Of a stretch of 64,000 bases of DNA, positions 7,840 through 16,408 are shown one piece after another (the first letter of the stretch is position 1; every line of letters starts with the position of its first letter). Position numbers and translations under genes: made by a program. This DNA is from Paracoccaceae bacterium. Lineage in GTDB: Bacteria; Pseudomonadota; Alphaproteobacteria; Rhodobacterales; Rhodobacteraceae. Location of the stretch: NCBI GenBank assembly GCA_006226775.1, contig SBGD01000061.1, positions 1 to 64,000 of the forward strand, written 5' to 3'. The notes under the pieces are model-generated. The model searched no databases, was not told the DNA's origin, and saw only the letters and a program-made list of their open reading frames with translations.

Positions 7840-9057
7840 TCAGGCCTCAAGGGCGGCGCGCGTCTCGATCCGGCGCAGATGCAGCATCAGCAGGCTCGCG
7901 CAGGCGGCAAAGACCACCACCCCGGCGACCATCGGCAGGGGCGTGCCGTCGAAGGCCAGCCCGACCGGCACCGCGAGGATCACCGACAGGACGGTGGCGA
8001 CGGCGCTGATCACGCTGGCGCCGAGACCGGCGATATGGCCCAGCGGCTCCATCGCCAGCGCGTTGAGGTTGCCGATGCACATGCCGGCCTGGAAGAAGAC
8101 CGAGATCTGCCACAGGATGAAGAGCGCGAAATGCGCCTCGGTCGAGAGCGGCAGCAGGAACAGCCCCAGCGCCAGCGACGACAGCCCGACCTGCACGATC
8201 AGGCTGAGCGTGACGAGGTAGCGCATCCCCAGGCGCACCACGAGCACCGAGTTGAGAAAGCTCGCCGTGCCGGCGCACAGCGCGATCAGGCCGAACCAGA
8301 GGTGGAATGTATCGGCGCGGCCGAATTGCGCGTCGAAGGCCTGTTGGGTGAGCGAAAGCACCGAGAACAGCATGGCGAAGGTGAAGGTCAGCGCGGCGAT
8401 GGCGGTGCGGACCGAGGCATGGGAAAACACCTCGCGCGTGCCCTGGACCAGCGCGGGCAGGCGCAGCGGGCGGCGCGCGGCGGGCGGCAGCGGCTCGGTC
8501 AGGCGCAGCATCATCCAGCCGGTGGCAAACAGGCTGAAGACGATGAACATCAGGAAGACCGCGCGCCAGCCGCCCCAGGCGATGAGCAGCGCGCCAAGGG
8601 TCGGGGCGAAGGCGGGGATCAGGGTGAAGATGATCATCACGAAGGACATCAGTCGCGCCATTTCGCGGCCTGAATAGAGATCGCGGATGATCGCCAGCGC
8701 CACGATGCGCGGGGCGGCGGCGCCCAGGCCCTGCAGGATGCGGGCGGCGATGGCGAGGTCAAGCGTCTCGGCGCGCCAGGTCAGGAAGGCGCCGAGGATA
8801 TAGAGCCCGGACCCGGCGATCACCACCGGCTTGCGGCCGAAACTGTCGGACAGCGGCCCGGCAAGGAAGGTGCCCAGCCCCATGCCGAGGATGAAGGAGG
8901 TGACGATCCATTGGCTGCGGTTGGGCGCCTCGGGGCTGAGTTCGGCGGTGATCTGCGCCATGGCGGGCAGCATGGCGTCGATGGCCAGCGCCACGGTGGA
9001 CACCAGCATGGCCATCATGAAGATGAATTCGCCCTGGGAAATGCGTTGTCCCGACAT
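7840..9057 (-). CDS. Bcr/CflA-type multidrug MFS exporter
   Basis: The 405-residue inner-membrane protein shows about twelve hydrophobic segments. The family signature GPLSDSFGRKPVVIAG follows TM2 (cytoplasmic loop 2-3), and RDLYSGREMARLMSF lies in TM5. Bcr/CflA transporters expel drugs and some metabolites in exchange for protons. A GGAGG site precedes the ATG by about four bases. A partly palindromic 18-base site at 9099-9116 lies about 45 bases upstream and may be an operator. It is transcribed alone; the exported compound cannot be inferred. Confidence 0.88.
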   Translation of the reverse strand: MSGQRISQGEFIFMMAMLVSTVALAIDAMLPAMAQITAELSPEAPNRSQWIVTSFILGMGLGTFLAGPLSDSFGRKPVVIAGSGLYILGAFLTWRAETLDLAIAARILQGLGAAAPRIVALAIIRDLYSGREMARLMSFVMIIFTLIPAFAPTLGALLIAWGGWRAVFLMFIVFSLFATGWMMLRLTEPLPPAARRPLRLPALVQGTREVFSHASVRTAIAALTFTFAMLFSVLSLTQQAFDAQFGRADTFHLWFGLIALCAGTASFLNSVLVVRLGMRYLVTLSLIVQVGLSSLALGLFLLPLSTEAHFALFILWQISVFFQAGMCIGNLNALAMEPLGHIAGLGASVISAVATVLSVILAVPVGLAFDGTPLPMVAGVVVFAACASLLMLHLRRIETRAALEA

Positions 9058-9458
9058 CGGCCCTCCAACGGCATCCCATGAGTCGGGCAGGCCCGTTGCT
9101 GAACCAGTTAGTTCAGTGGAAAGCGCCGGTCAATGTCGAGGTGACTGTGCGTTTTTGTGAAAGGCGCGGGCCGGATCACAGGGTGGTAGGACAACAGGGT
9201 GACACGGGCGAGTCCGGGTTGGAGCGGACCTTGCAAAAAGCACGACCTGAGCCGGGACAGCGGCGGCCCGCGGGATGCCGCTGCCACGGTTCTTCTGCGC
9301 AGTTTATCTCGGCCAGGTCCGGATGACCTCGGAGCGATGCGCTGACGTCACCGCAGCGGCAGCCCGGGGGGCGGGCCGCCGCTGGCCCGGCGCCTTCGGC
9401 TTGATTACGGGCCGGGAAAGGGCCATTCCTGTTCCGCAAGCCCGCCTTGATACATCCC
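9058..9458. other. 401-base gene-free spacer
   Basis: Between the MFS exporter and the oxidoreductase I see no gene. The left part holds the exporter's upstream region, including the CTGAAC/GTTCAG inverted repeat at 9099-9116. The remainder is GC-rich with no recognisable RNA, hairpin terminator or coding frame. Confidence 0.5.
9099..9116 (-). promoter_or_regulatory. Possible repressor operator of the MFS exporter
   Basis: CTGAAC (9099-9104) and GTTCAG (9111-9116) form an inverted repeat around CAGTTA, giving an 18-base near-palindrome of the size used by TetR-type repressors. It lies about 45 bases before the exporter's start codon. No TetR gene is nearby, so the call rests only on symmetry and position. 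Confidence 0.25.
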
Positions 9459-10409
9459 TTACGCCCGGCCTTTCGGCACCACCTCGTAGCCCGGTGCCTC
9501 GGGTTCGTCGTCGGTCATCTCGGCGGGAAAGCCCTCGGCGCGGATCTCGAGGCCGGTGGCCTCTTCGAGGCGGCGGATGATATTGGGCGACAGCTCGCGC
9601 GGACCGAACCGCGCGATGCCGTCGTCGAAGATCTGCATCATCAGCGGGTTCATCTCCAAAGGCACCCCGGCGCGGTCGGCGACCTGCTGGAACAACCCGA
9701 TGTCCTTTTTCACCAGGTCCATGGTGAAGGAAATGTCGCGCGAACCGTTGAGAATCACCTGGCTTTCGGTCTCATGCACGAAGGAGGTGCCCGAGGAGAT
9801 GCGGATCGCCTCATAGGCGGTGGCCAGATCCATGCCGGCGCCCCTGGCTGTCACCAGCGCCTCGGCGCAGGTGATCAGGTTGGCGGTGGCGAGGTAGTTG
9901 GTCACCACCTTCAGGATCGAGGCCGAGCCCAGGGGCCCGGTGTGCAGGATGCGCCGGCCCATGGCGGTGAGCAGCGGGAAAATCCGCTCGAAAGTCTCGC
10001 GGTCACAGCCGGCGAAGATCGAGATATTGCCGGTATCGGCGCGGTGACAGCCGCCGGAAACCGGGCAATCCACTGCCGCGCCGCCGCGCTCGTTGACCAG
10101 CGCGCCCAGACGCCGCACCTCGGCCTCGTCGGTGGTGGACATCTCCAGCCATATCTTGCCCGGCGCGACCTCGGGAAGCATCTGTTGCAGCACCGCGTCG
10201 GAGGCGGCGGGCGAGGGCAGGCAGGTGATCACCACGTCGCAATCGCGCATCATCTGCGCGGGCGCGGTGCCGGGGGTGGCGCCGCGCAGGGTGAAGCGGG
10301 CCACCAGCTCGGGATTGAGGTCAAAGACGGTGAGGTCGAAGCCATTGCGCAGCAGGCTGCCGCAAAGCTTGGCGCCGACATTGCCGAGACCGATGAAGCC
10401 GATTTTCAT
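9459..10409 (-). CDS. NAD(P)-dependent oxidoreductase, 3-hydroxyisobutyrate dehydrogenase family
   Basis: The 316-residue cytosolic enzyme has the N-terminal Rossmann signature KIGFIGLGNVG (residues 2-12), the substrate motif DCPVSGG near residue 115 and the catalytic-lysine segment ILKVVTNYL near residue 165. These are hallmarks of beta-hydroxyacid dehydrogenases (3-hydroxyisobutyrate, tartronate semialdehyde and related substrates). A 25-residue acidic tail is unusual. It lies 71 bases downstream of glucokinase on the same strand, so it may be co-transcribed with aglR and glk. Its substrate, possibly a sugar-derived acid, is not evident. Confidence 0.85.
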   Translation of the reverse strand: MKIGFIGLGNVGAKLCGSLLRNGFDLTVFDLNPELVARFTLRGATPGTAPAQMMRDCDVVITCLPSPAASDAVLQQMLPEVAPGKIWLEMSTTDEAEVRRLGALVNERGGAAVDCPVSGGCHRADTGNISIFAGCDRETFERIFPLLTAMGRRILHTGPLGSASILKVVTNYLATANLITCAEALVTARGAGMDLATAYEAIRISSGTSFVHETESQVILNGSRDISFTMDLVKKDIGLFQQVADRAGVPLEMNPLMMQIFDDGIARFGPRELSPNIIRRLEEATGLEIRAEGFPAEMTDDEPEAPGYEVVPKGRA

Positions 10410-10480
10410 GAGGTGCCCTTTCCGCCCCGGGATTTGCCCGACCTTCGGCGCGGCGAGGGGCGGCGGTCAATCGAAAAGCA

Positions 10481-11455
10481 TCAGGTCCGCTGCGCCAGTT
10501 GCTCGCGCATGTGCGAGGCGCAGCCCAAGAGCGCGGCGTCGTCGTTCTCGATCAGCCATGCGGGGAATTGCGTCATGAAGTCGGAAAACCGGCCCTTGTC
10601 GCAAAACGCCTCGGCAAAGCCCATGCGGTCGAACCAGGGCGCCAGCGAACGGCTGACCCCGCCGATGAAATAGATCCCGCCAAAGGGCAGTTGCATCAGC
10701 GCGATATCGCCCGCGACGCGCCCGGCGAAACGCACGAAATATCGAACGGTTTCAAGCGCCTGTGGGTCGCTGCCATCGGCGGCGCCTGCCATGATCTCGC
10801 CCGGTGTCTTGCCCGCACCGCCGCCCGTCTCATGCTGGCGCCAGCGGTAGAGCGCTTCGAGACCGCGGCCCGAAAGCGCCTCTTCGACCGAGGGGAATTC
10901 GCCCTCGGAGGCAAGGAAATCGCCCAGCCGCTGTTCCTCGGCGGTGCGCAGCGGCAGGCTGATGTGCCCGGCCTCGGAGGGCGGCACCACGGTCAGCCCG
11001 CCGCTTTGAAAGACCATGGCGATATTGACCCCGGTGCCCAGCCCGATCACCAGCCGCGTCGGGTTGGAAGCCTTGGCACCTTCGTGCAGGAGCGGGCGCA
11101 GATCGGCGGCGGTCAGGTGGCCCAGCGCATGACCCTGGGCCTGCAGGTCGTTGAGCACGGCGACATGCGCCGCACCGGTGGCCTCGGTCACGCTGGCGGC
11201 GTCGATCACCCAGGACAGGTTGGTCATCCGCAAGACGCCCGCCATCACCGGCCCGGCCCCGGCGACACAGGCCGCCACCGGCCGCGCGCCGGTCTCCGCC
11301 AGGTATTCCCGCAGCACCTCGCCCAGCGCGGCACGGTCGGCATTGCGGTAGCGCCGCAGCGAGCCGTCCTGAAGCATGGTGCCGCGCGCCAGGGCGACGC
11401 GGGTATTCGTGCCGCCGATATCGGCCACGAGGGTCAGGTCCTGGGTCTGGGTCAT
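10481..11455 (-). CDS. glk: Glucokinase (Glk family, hexokinase fold)
   Basis: This 324-residue enzyme phosphorylates glucose to glucose 6-phosphate with ATP. The phosphate-1 motif VADIGGTNTRVALARG is near the N-terminus, the LVIGLGTGVNIA segment is mid-protein, and the adenosine-side motif is GIYFIGGVSRSL near residue 270. ATG 11455 is chosen because AGAGAGG sits five bases upstream; a frame from 11491 lacks this. It lies directly downstream of the LacI-type regulator and divergent from the agl operon, so it takes glucose released by AglA into glycolysis or the Entner-Doudoroff route. A LacI-type operator (11467-11480) lies immediately upstream, so it probably has its own sugar-responsive promoter. 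Confidence 0.93.
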   Translation of the reverse strand: MTQTQDLTLVADIGGTNTRVALARGTMLQDGSLRRYRNADRAALGEVLREYLAETGARPVAACVAGAGPVMAGVLRMTNLSWVIDAASVTEATGAAHVAVLNDLQAQGHALGHLTAADLRPLLHEGAKASNPTRLVIGLGTGVNIAMVFQSGGLTVVPPSEAGHISLPLRTAEEQRLGDFLASEGEFPSVEEALSGRGLEALYRWRQHETGGGAGKTPGEIMAGAADGSDPQALETVRYFVRFAGRVAGDIALMQLPFGGIYFIGGVSRSLAPWFDRMGFAEAFCDKGRFSDFMTQFPAWLIENDDAALLGCASHMREQLAQRT

Positions 11456-11466
11456 CTCGGCCTCTC

Positions 11467-11480
11467 TGTGAGCGCTAACA
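11467..11480. promoter_or_regulatory. LacI-type operator before glk
   Basis: TGTGAGCGCTAACA is a near-perfect palindrome centred on AGCGCT, the core of many LacI/GalR-family operators. It lies about 12 bases before the glk start, in the aglR-glk spacer. AglR is the obvious candidate protein; this is inference. Confidence 0.5.
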
Positions 11481-11512
11481 TAGCTCTTCATAGACTGTCC
11501 TGCGGGTGGATT

Positions 11513-12544
11513 TCAACCGTCCGGCGCCGGGCCGGAGGTGGCGCCGATCATGAAGCGGTAAGGGATCATCTCGGTGCGCGGCGGGGCGAGGGGGGCATCG
11601 ATCCGTGCCATCAGGATATCGGCGACGCGTCGCCCGGCCTCGCGCACCGAGGAGCGGGCGGCGGTAAAGACCGGCTCGGCATCGGTGCCGTTGCGCAGGT
11701 AGGACAGGTCGTCGTCGAAAGTCACCACCGAGATGTCGCGGCCGAGGATCAGCCCGCGCGCCTCGACTGCCCGGCGCACCCCCAGCGCGGTGATCATCGA
11801 CGACACCACCAGCGCGGTGGGCTGCTCCGCGCCCGAGAGCATGGCATTGGCGGCGTCGAAGCCGTAAGCCTCGGTCATGTCGTCCGAGGTCATCCAGGCC
11901 GGGTTGGCCGTAAGCCCGGCATGCTCGAGCGCCTCGAGGAAACCGCGGCGGCGGCGGTTGCCGAAGTCCAGCGTTTCCAGCCCGTTGATCAGCCCGATGC
12001 GGCGATGGCCCAGGTCGGTGAGATGGGTGGTCGCCTCGCGCATGGCGCGCACGTTCGACACGTCGACATAGTTGTAGCCCGCCGTCACCTCGCTGGCGCG
12101 GCCATGCACCACGAAGGGCAGGCCCAGCTCGTCCAGCAACCCGATCCTGGGGTCGGCCATGCGCGGGCCATGCACCACGATGCCGTCGACATTGCCCTTG
12201 ATCCTGAGATCGCGGTAAAACGCCTCCTCGTCGCGGTCGGGCACCAGCGACAGCAGCATGTCGTAGCCGCGGGCGGAATAGACCTCGCCCGCGCCGGCGA
12301 CGAAATCGCCGAAGATCGGGTTGACCATCTCGTGCTGGGTCGAGACCGGGATGACATGGCCGATCGCCATCGCCCGCCCGGTGGCCAGCGAGCGTGCGCG
12401 GGTATTGGGCTGGTAATTGGCCTCGCGCGCCGCCTTCATCACTTTCTGACGGGTCTTCTCGCTGACCTCCGGATAGCCGTTCAGCGCGCGGCTGACCGTG
12501 GTTTGCGACAGGCCGAGGTGTTCGGAAAGCTGTTTCAGGTTCAT
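11513..12544 (-). CDS. aglR: LacI-family repressor of alpha-glucoside use (AglR-like)
   Basis: The 343-residue protein starts with a LacI helix-turn-helix (MNLKQLSEHLGLSQTTVSRA) and the hinge SEKTRQKV...ANYQPN, followed by a periplasmic-binding-protein-like sugar sensor domain. ATG 12544 is chosen over the frame start at 12562: it gives the standard LacI N-terminus and has AAAGGA about ten bases upstream. It is divergent from aglE and heads the aglR-glk-oxidoreductase leftward unit. The perfect palindrome TCAAAGCGCTTTGA before aglE is its likely binding site. The effector is presumably an alpha-glucoside such as maltose, sucrose or trehalose; which one cannot be told. Confidence 0.88.
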   Translation of the reverse strand: MNLKQLSEHLGLSQTTVSRALNGYPEVSEKTRQKVMKAAREANYQPNTRARSLATGRAMAIGHVIPVSTQHEMVNPIFGDFVAGAGEVYSARGYDMLLSLVPDRDEEAFYRDLRIKGNVDGIVVHGPRMADPRIGLLDELGLPFVVHGRASEVTAGYNYVDVSNVRAMREATTHLTDLGHRRIGLINGLETLDFGNRRRRGFLEALEHAGLTANPAWMTSDDMTEAYGFDAANAMLSGAEQPTALVVSSMITALGVRRAVEARGLILGRDISVVTFDDDLSYLRNGTDAEPVFTAARSSVREAGRRVADILMARIDAPLAPPRTEMIPYRFMIGATSGPAPDG

Positions 12545-12679
12545 GGCAATATGTCCTTTCAAATCGGTCCGAACGCCAGGCGTTCTAGCGCGAAGCGGGC
12601 CCGGGGCAAAACCGTTTCTGACGCCGGCGGATCTTTCTGCGGTGCAGCGAAATCATTGGATTTGTTAAATAAAACCACG

Positions 12680-12730
12680 TTGACTTTGCGACATGTTTGC
12701 CGCACTGTAAACCCGTTCAAAGCGCTTTGA
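12680..12730 (+). promoter_or_regulatory. aglE promoter and operator
   Basis: TTGACT (12680-12685) is followed by TGTAAAC near 12706; the spacing is long, so the exact promoter elements are uncertain. The 14-base perfect palindrome TCAAAGCGCTTTGA spans 12717-12730, immediately after the -10-like region, which is a position suited to blocking transcription. The 266-base aglR-aglE spacer contains no gene. Confidence 0.6.
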
Positions 12731-12810
12731 GGCTGGCCGGAAAAAGGTTGCGCGAGCGTGTCAAAAAGTGCTCAATGACGTGCGGGATCCGCGCATAGGG
12801 AGGAAAATTG

Positions 12811-14166
12811 ATGAATAGATCGCTTTACGCGGGTGTGGCGTCCTTGGCGCTGGCGGCGGGCATGGCCCAGGCCGCCAGCCATCTGCCGTTCACGCCCGGA
12901 GAGGGGGATTTCAACTGGGAAAGCCTCGAGGCCTTTGCCGCCGAGCATGATTTCGACGGCGAGGAAATCAGCGTCTTCGGCCCTTGGCGCGGCGACGACC
13001 AGCAATTGTTCGAGACGATCATCGCCTATTTCGAGGAGGCCACCGGCGCGACCATCAGCTATGCCTCGTCGGAATCCTATGAACAGCAGATCGTGATCGA
13101 CACCGAGGCCGGATCGCCGCCCAATGTCGCGGTGCTGCCGCAGCCCGGGCTGATCGCCAACCTGGTGTCCAAGGGCTTTGTCGAGCCGCTGGGCGAAGAG
13201 ACCGAGACCTGGCTGCGCGAGAATTACTCCGCCGGTGACAGCTGGGTGTCGCTGGGGTCCTTCCTCGGGCCGGACGGTGAGGAACGGCTTTACGCCTTTC
13301 CCTACAAGATCGACGTGAAATCGCTGGTCTGGTACTCGCCCGACAATTTCGACGACGCGGGCTATGACATCCCGCAGACCATGGAAGAGCTCAAGGCGCT
13401 CAATGACCAGATCGTCGCCGATGGCGGCACGCCCTGGTGCATCGGCCTGGGCTCGGGCGGGGCGACCGGCTGGCCGGCGACCGACTGGGTCGAGGATTTG
13501 CTGCTGCGCACCCAGCCGCCCGAGGTCTATGACCAATGGGTCGCCAACGAGATCCCCTTCGACGATCCGCGCATCGTGGCCGCGATCGACGAATTCGGCG
13601 AATTCGCCCGCAATGACGACTACGTGGCCGGTGGCGCGGGGGCGGTGGCCTCGATCGACTTCCGCGACAGCCCGGACGGGCTCTTTTCCTCGCCGCCGCA
13701 GTGCTACATGCACAAGCAGGCCTCGTTCATTCCGACCTTCTTCCCGGAAGGCACTGAACTGGGGCTGGACGCCGATTTCTTCTACTTCCCGGCCTATGCC
13801 GAGAAGGACCTCGGCAAGCCGGTGCTGGGGGCGGGCACGCTTGCCTTCATCACCAAGGACAGCCCCGGCGCCCGCGCCTTCCTCGAGTTCCTCAAGACCC
13901 CGATCGCGCATGAGCTGTGGATGGCGCAATCGGGCTTCCTGACGCCCTATGGTGCCGCCAATGTCGAGCTTTACGGCAATGACGCGCTGAAAAAACAGGG
14001 CGAGATCCTGCTGGGCGCCACCACCTTCCGCTTTGACGGCTCGGACCTGATGCCTGCGGGGGTCGGTGCGGGATCGTTCTGGACCGGCATGGTCGATTAC
14101 ACCGGCGGCAAATCCGCGGCTGACGTGGCGGCGGCGATCCAGAAAAGCTGGGACGGGTTGAAGTAG
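12811..14166 (+). CDS. aglE: Alpha-glucoside ABC transporter, substrate-binding protein AglE
   Basis: This 451-residue periplasmic lipoprotein-like or soluble binding protein delivers alpha-glucosides to AglFGK. A signal peptide (MNRSLYAGVASLALAAG, cleaved near AQA-AS) is clear, and the mature part has the extracellular solute-binding family 1 fold with SVFGPWRGDDQ, DTEAGSPPNVAVLPQPG and DSPGARAFLEFLKTP segments. ATG 11 bases after GGGAGG begins at 12811; the preceding in-frame TTG is not the start. It is first in the operon and is followed by a strong hairpin (14179-14205) that would favour a higher level of this protein than of the membrane subunits. The sequence matches the AglE group of Rhizobiales and Rhodobacterales. 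Confidence 0.95.
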   Translation: MNRSLYAGVASLALAAGMAQAASHLPFTPGEGDFNWESLEAFAAEHDFDGEEISVFGPWRGDDQQLFETIIAYFEEATGATISYASSESYEQQIVIDTEAGSPPNVAVLPQPGLIANLVSKGFVEPLGEETETWLRENYSAGDSWVSLGSFLGPDGEERLYAFPYKIDVKSLVWYSPDNFDDAGYDIPQTMEELKALNDQIVADGGTPWCIGLGSGGATGWPATDWVEDLLLRTQPPEVYDQWVANEIPFDDPRIVAAIDEFGEFARNDDYVAGGAGAVASIDFRDSPDGLFSSPPQCYMHKQASFIPTFFPEGTELGLDADFFYFPAYAEKDLGKPVLGAGTLAFITKDSPGARAFLEFLKTPIAHELWMAQSGFLTPYGAANVELYGNDALKKQGEILLGATTFRFDGSDLMPAGVGAGSFWTGMVDYTGGKSAADVAAAIQKSWDGLK

Positions 14167-14178
14167 GCCTGACGCCAC

Positions 14179-14205
14179 CGGCGCTCCGCCATCCGCGGGG
14201 CGCCG
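14179..14205 (+). promoter_or_regulatory. Intercistronic hairpin aglE-aglF
   Basis: Eleven-base arms (14179-14189 and 14195-14205) pair with one wobble around a five-base loop, 13 bases after the aglE stop. Hairpins at this position in binding-protein operons stabilise the upstream mRNA or cause partial termination, giving excess binding protein; that function is inferred here. Confidence 0.55.
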
Positions 14206-14244
14206 CAGTCCGCGCAATCGAAGACACCACGAGAGGGGACGAAG

Positions 14245-15243
14245 ATGCATCCAGCCATCATGGGACTGTTGACCATCGTCATCGGGGTCGGGGGGTGCAT
14301 CGGCTACTTCTACTTCTCCAATGTCTTTCTCGACAAGGTGCTCTATCCACCCACCGGGCCGAACGCCGGGCGCAATATCAACCGGGCCAACCAGATCCGG
14401 CCCTGGCTGTTCCTGTTTCCCGCGCTCTTCGCGCTGGGCTTGTACCTGGCCTACCCGGTCTTTGCCACGCTCTGGCTGTCGCTGACCGACCGTGACCAGG
14501 GCGGTGCCTTTGTCGGGCTGGCCAATTACCGCCAGATGATGAGCGAGGACAAGTTCTGGGAAGCCATGCGTAACAACATGCTGTGGCTCTTCGTGGTGCC
14601 CGCGATGTCGACCGCCTTCGGCCTTCTGGCAGCACAGCTGACCGACCGCATCTCCTGGGGCAATTTCGCCAAGTCGCTGATCTTCATGCCGATGGCGATC
14701 TCCTTCGTCGGCGCCTCGGTGATCTGGAAACTGATCTATGACACCCGCCCCGAGGGCACCGAGCAGATCGGCCTGCTCAACGCCATCTGGGTCGGCATGG
14801 GCGGCGAGCCGCAGCAATGGCTGACGCTGATCCCGTGGAACTCGTTCCTGCTGATGATCGTGCTGATCTGGATCCAGACCGGCTTTGCCATGGTGATCCT
14901 CTCGGCGGCGCTGCGCGGCATTCCCGAGGAAACCATCGAGGCGGCAATCATCGACGGCGCCAGCCCCATGCAGATCTTCTTCAAGATCAAGGTGCCGCAG
15001 ATCATGTCGACCATCGTGGTGGTCTGGACGACGATCACCCTGGTGGTGCTCAAGGTCTTCGACATCGTGCTGGCGATGACCAACGGCCAGTGGGAGACGC
15101 AGGTGCTGGCCAATTACATGTACGACAAGCTGTTCCGTTCCTTCGACTGGGGGGTCGGCTCGGCCTCGGCCATGGTGATCATGCTGCTGGTGACGCCGAT
15201 CCTGGTCTGGAACGTGATCAACGCGCGCAAGGAAATGCGCTGA
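14245..15243 (+). CDS. aglF: Alpha-glucoside ABC transporter permease AglF
   Basis: The 332-residue inner-membrane protein has about seven membrane segments, including an extra N-terminal one (residues 5-27) before the core that starts at IRPWLFLFPALFALG. The EAA loop reads EAAIIDGASPMQIFFKIKVP near residue 235, the contact site for the ATPase AglK. It is of the MalF-like class of carbohydrate permeases and pairs with AglG. The gene lies 78 bases after aglE and 25 before aglG in the operon. Length is typical for AglF. Confidence 0.95.
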   Translation: MHPAIMGLLTIVIGVGGCIGYFYFSNVFLDKVLYPPTGPNAGRNINRANQIRPWLFLFPALFALGLYLAYPVFATLWLSLTDRDQGGAFVGLANYRQMMSEDKFWEAMRNNMLWLFVVPAMSTAFGLLAAQLTDRISWGNFAKSLIFMPMAISFVGASVIWKLIYDTRPEGTEQIGLLNAIWVGMGGEPQQWLTLIPWNSFLLMIVLIWIQTGFAMVILSAALRGIPEETIEAAIIDGASPMQIFFKIKVPQIMSTIVVVWTTITLVVLKVFDIVLAMTNGQWETQVLANYMYDKLFRSFDWGVGSASAMVIMLLVTPILVWNVINARKEMR

Positions 15244-15268
15244 CCGGGCGCTGAAGGGGGCAGGGACC

Positions 15269-16408
15269 ATGGACAATATCGCAGGCCAGAAATCCACCCT
15301 GACATGGGCGGTGCATATCTCGGTGCTGGTGTTGGTGCTGGCCTGGGTCTTTCCGACCCTGGGGCTGTTCGTCAGCTCCTTCCGCACCTCCGACCAGATC
15401 TCGTCCTCGGGCTGGTGGGCGGCGCTGTCGACCCAGGAAAGCCAGCTGCCGGCCATCAGGGTCGAGGGCGACGAGACCCGCGACGCCGATCTCTATGTCA
15501 TCGAGGGCGAGTTGTTCGTCGGCAGCGACACCAGTGTCTCGGCCTGGGGCACCTCGTCACGCGAGCCCGAGGCCTATGCTCCGGGCGAGACCGCCGACCT
15601 GGGCGATGGCGAGGCGCTGACGCTGAGCGAGACCGGCGCCTATCGCCTGTCGGGCCCGGAAAGCTGGGAAGGCAAGCGGCTGCCGCGGATCTTCACCACC
15701 GCCTCGGCGCCGCCGGAGTTCACGCTCGACAATTATGTCAATGTGCTGACCTCGGACACCGCCGGGGCAGGGATCGCCAATGCCTTCATCAACACGCTGA
15801 CTGTTGCCATTCCGGCGACAATCATCCCGATCCTGGTGGCGGCTTTCGCGGCCTATGCGCTGGCCTGGATGGATTTCCCCGGCCGGGCGCTGTTGATTGC
15901 CGCGGTGGTGGGCTTGCTGGTGGTGCCCTTGCAACTGGCGCTGATCCCGCTGTTGCAACTGCACAACGCGGTGGGCATCGGCAAGGGCTACCTTGGCGTC
16001 TGGCTGGCGCATACCGGCTTCGGGTTGCCGCTGGCGATCTATCTTCTGCGCAACTACATGGTCGGGTTGCCGCGCGACATTATCGAGAATGCGCGCGTGG
16101 ATGGCGCGACCGAGTTCCAGATCTTCATCAAGATCATCCTGCCGCTGAGCTTCCCGGCGCTGGCCTCCTTCGCCATCTTCCAGTTCCTCTGGACCTGGAA
16201 CGACCTGCTCGTGGCGCTGGTCTTCCTCGGCACCGATGACGAGACGCTGGTGCTGACGGGTCGGCTGGTGAACCTGATGGGGTCGCGCGGCGGACAATGG
16301 GAGATCCTGGCGACCTCGGCCTTCGTGTCCATCGTGGTGCCGCTGATCGTCTTCTTCTCAATGCAGAAATTCCTCGTGCGCGGCCTTCTGGCCGGATCGG
16401 TGAAATGA
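15269..16408 (+). CDS. aglG: Alpha-glucoside ABC transporter permease AglG
   Basis: The 379-residue MalG-like inner-membrane permease has a first membrane segment at about residues 13-32 (WAVHISVLVLVLAWVFPTLG) and the remaining five from about residue 165. The EAA loop ENARVDGATEFQIFIKIILP contacts AglK. Between TM1 and TM2 is a polar insertion of about 110 residues, predicted to be periplasmic and beta-rich, which makes AglG about 80-100 residues longer than ordinary MalG-type permeases. This is known for the AglG group; its purpose is unclear. The stop codon overlaps the aglA start (ATGA). Confidence 0.95.
   Translation: MDNIAGQKSTLTWAVHISVLVLVLAWVFPTLGLFVSSFRTSDQISSSGWWAALSTQESQLPAIRVEGDETRDADLYVIEGELFVGSDTSVSAWGTSSREPEAYAPGETADLGDGEALTLSETGAYRLSGPESWEGKRLPRIFTTASAPPEFTLDNYVNVLTSDTAGAGIANAFINTLTVAIPATIIPILVAAFAAYALAWMDFPGRALLIAAVVGLLVVPLQLALIPLLQLHNAVGIGKGYLGVWLAHTGFGLPLAIYLLRNYMVGLPRDIIENARVDGATEFQIFIKIILPLSFPALASFAIFQFLWTWNDLLVALVFLGTDDETLVLTGRLVNLMGSRGGQWEILATSAFVSIVVPLIVFFSMQKFLVRGLLAGSVK

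Noticed and set aside
6412-8673. A 753-codon plus-strand frame
   Set aside because: It is antisense to icd and the MFS exporter, whose products are certain; long antisense frames are common in GC-rich DNA.
10499-12730. A 743-codon plus-strand frame
   Set aside because: It is the antisense shadow of glk and aglR, with low-complexity His/Gly/Arg composition.
12772-15456. An 894-codon minus-strand frame
   Set aside because: Antisense to aglE and aglF; composition rich in Arg, Asp and His as expected for a shadow.
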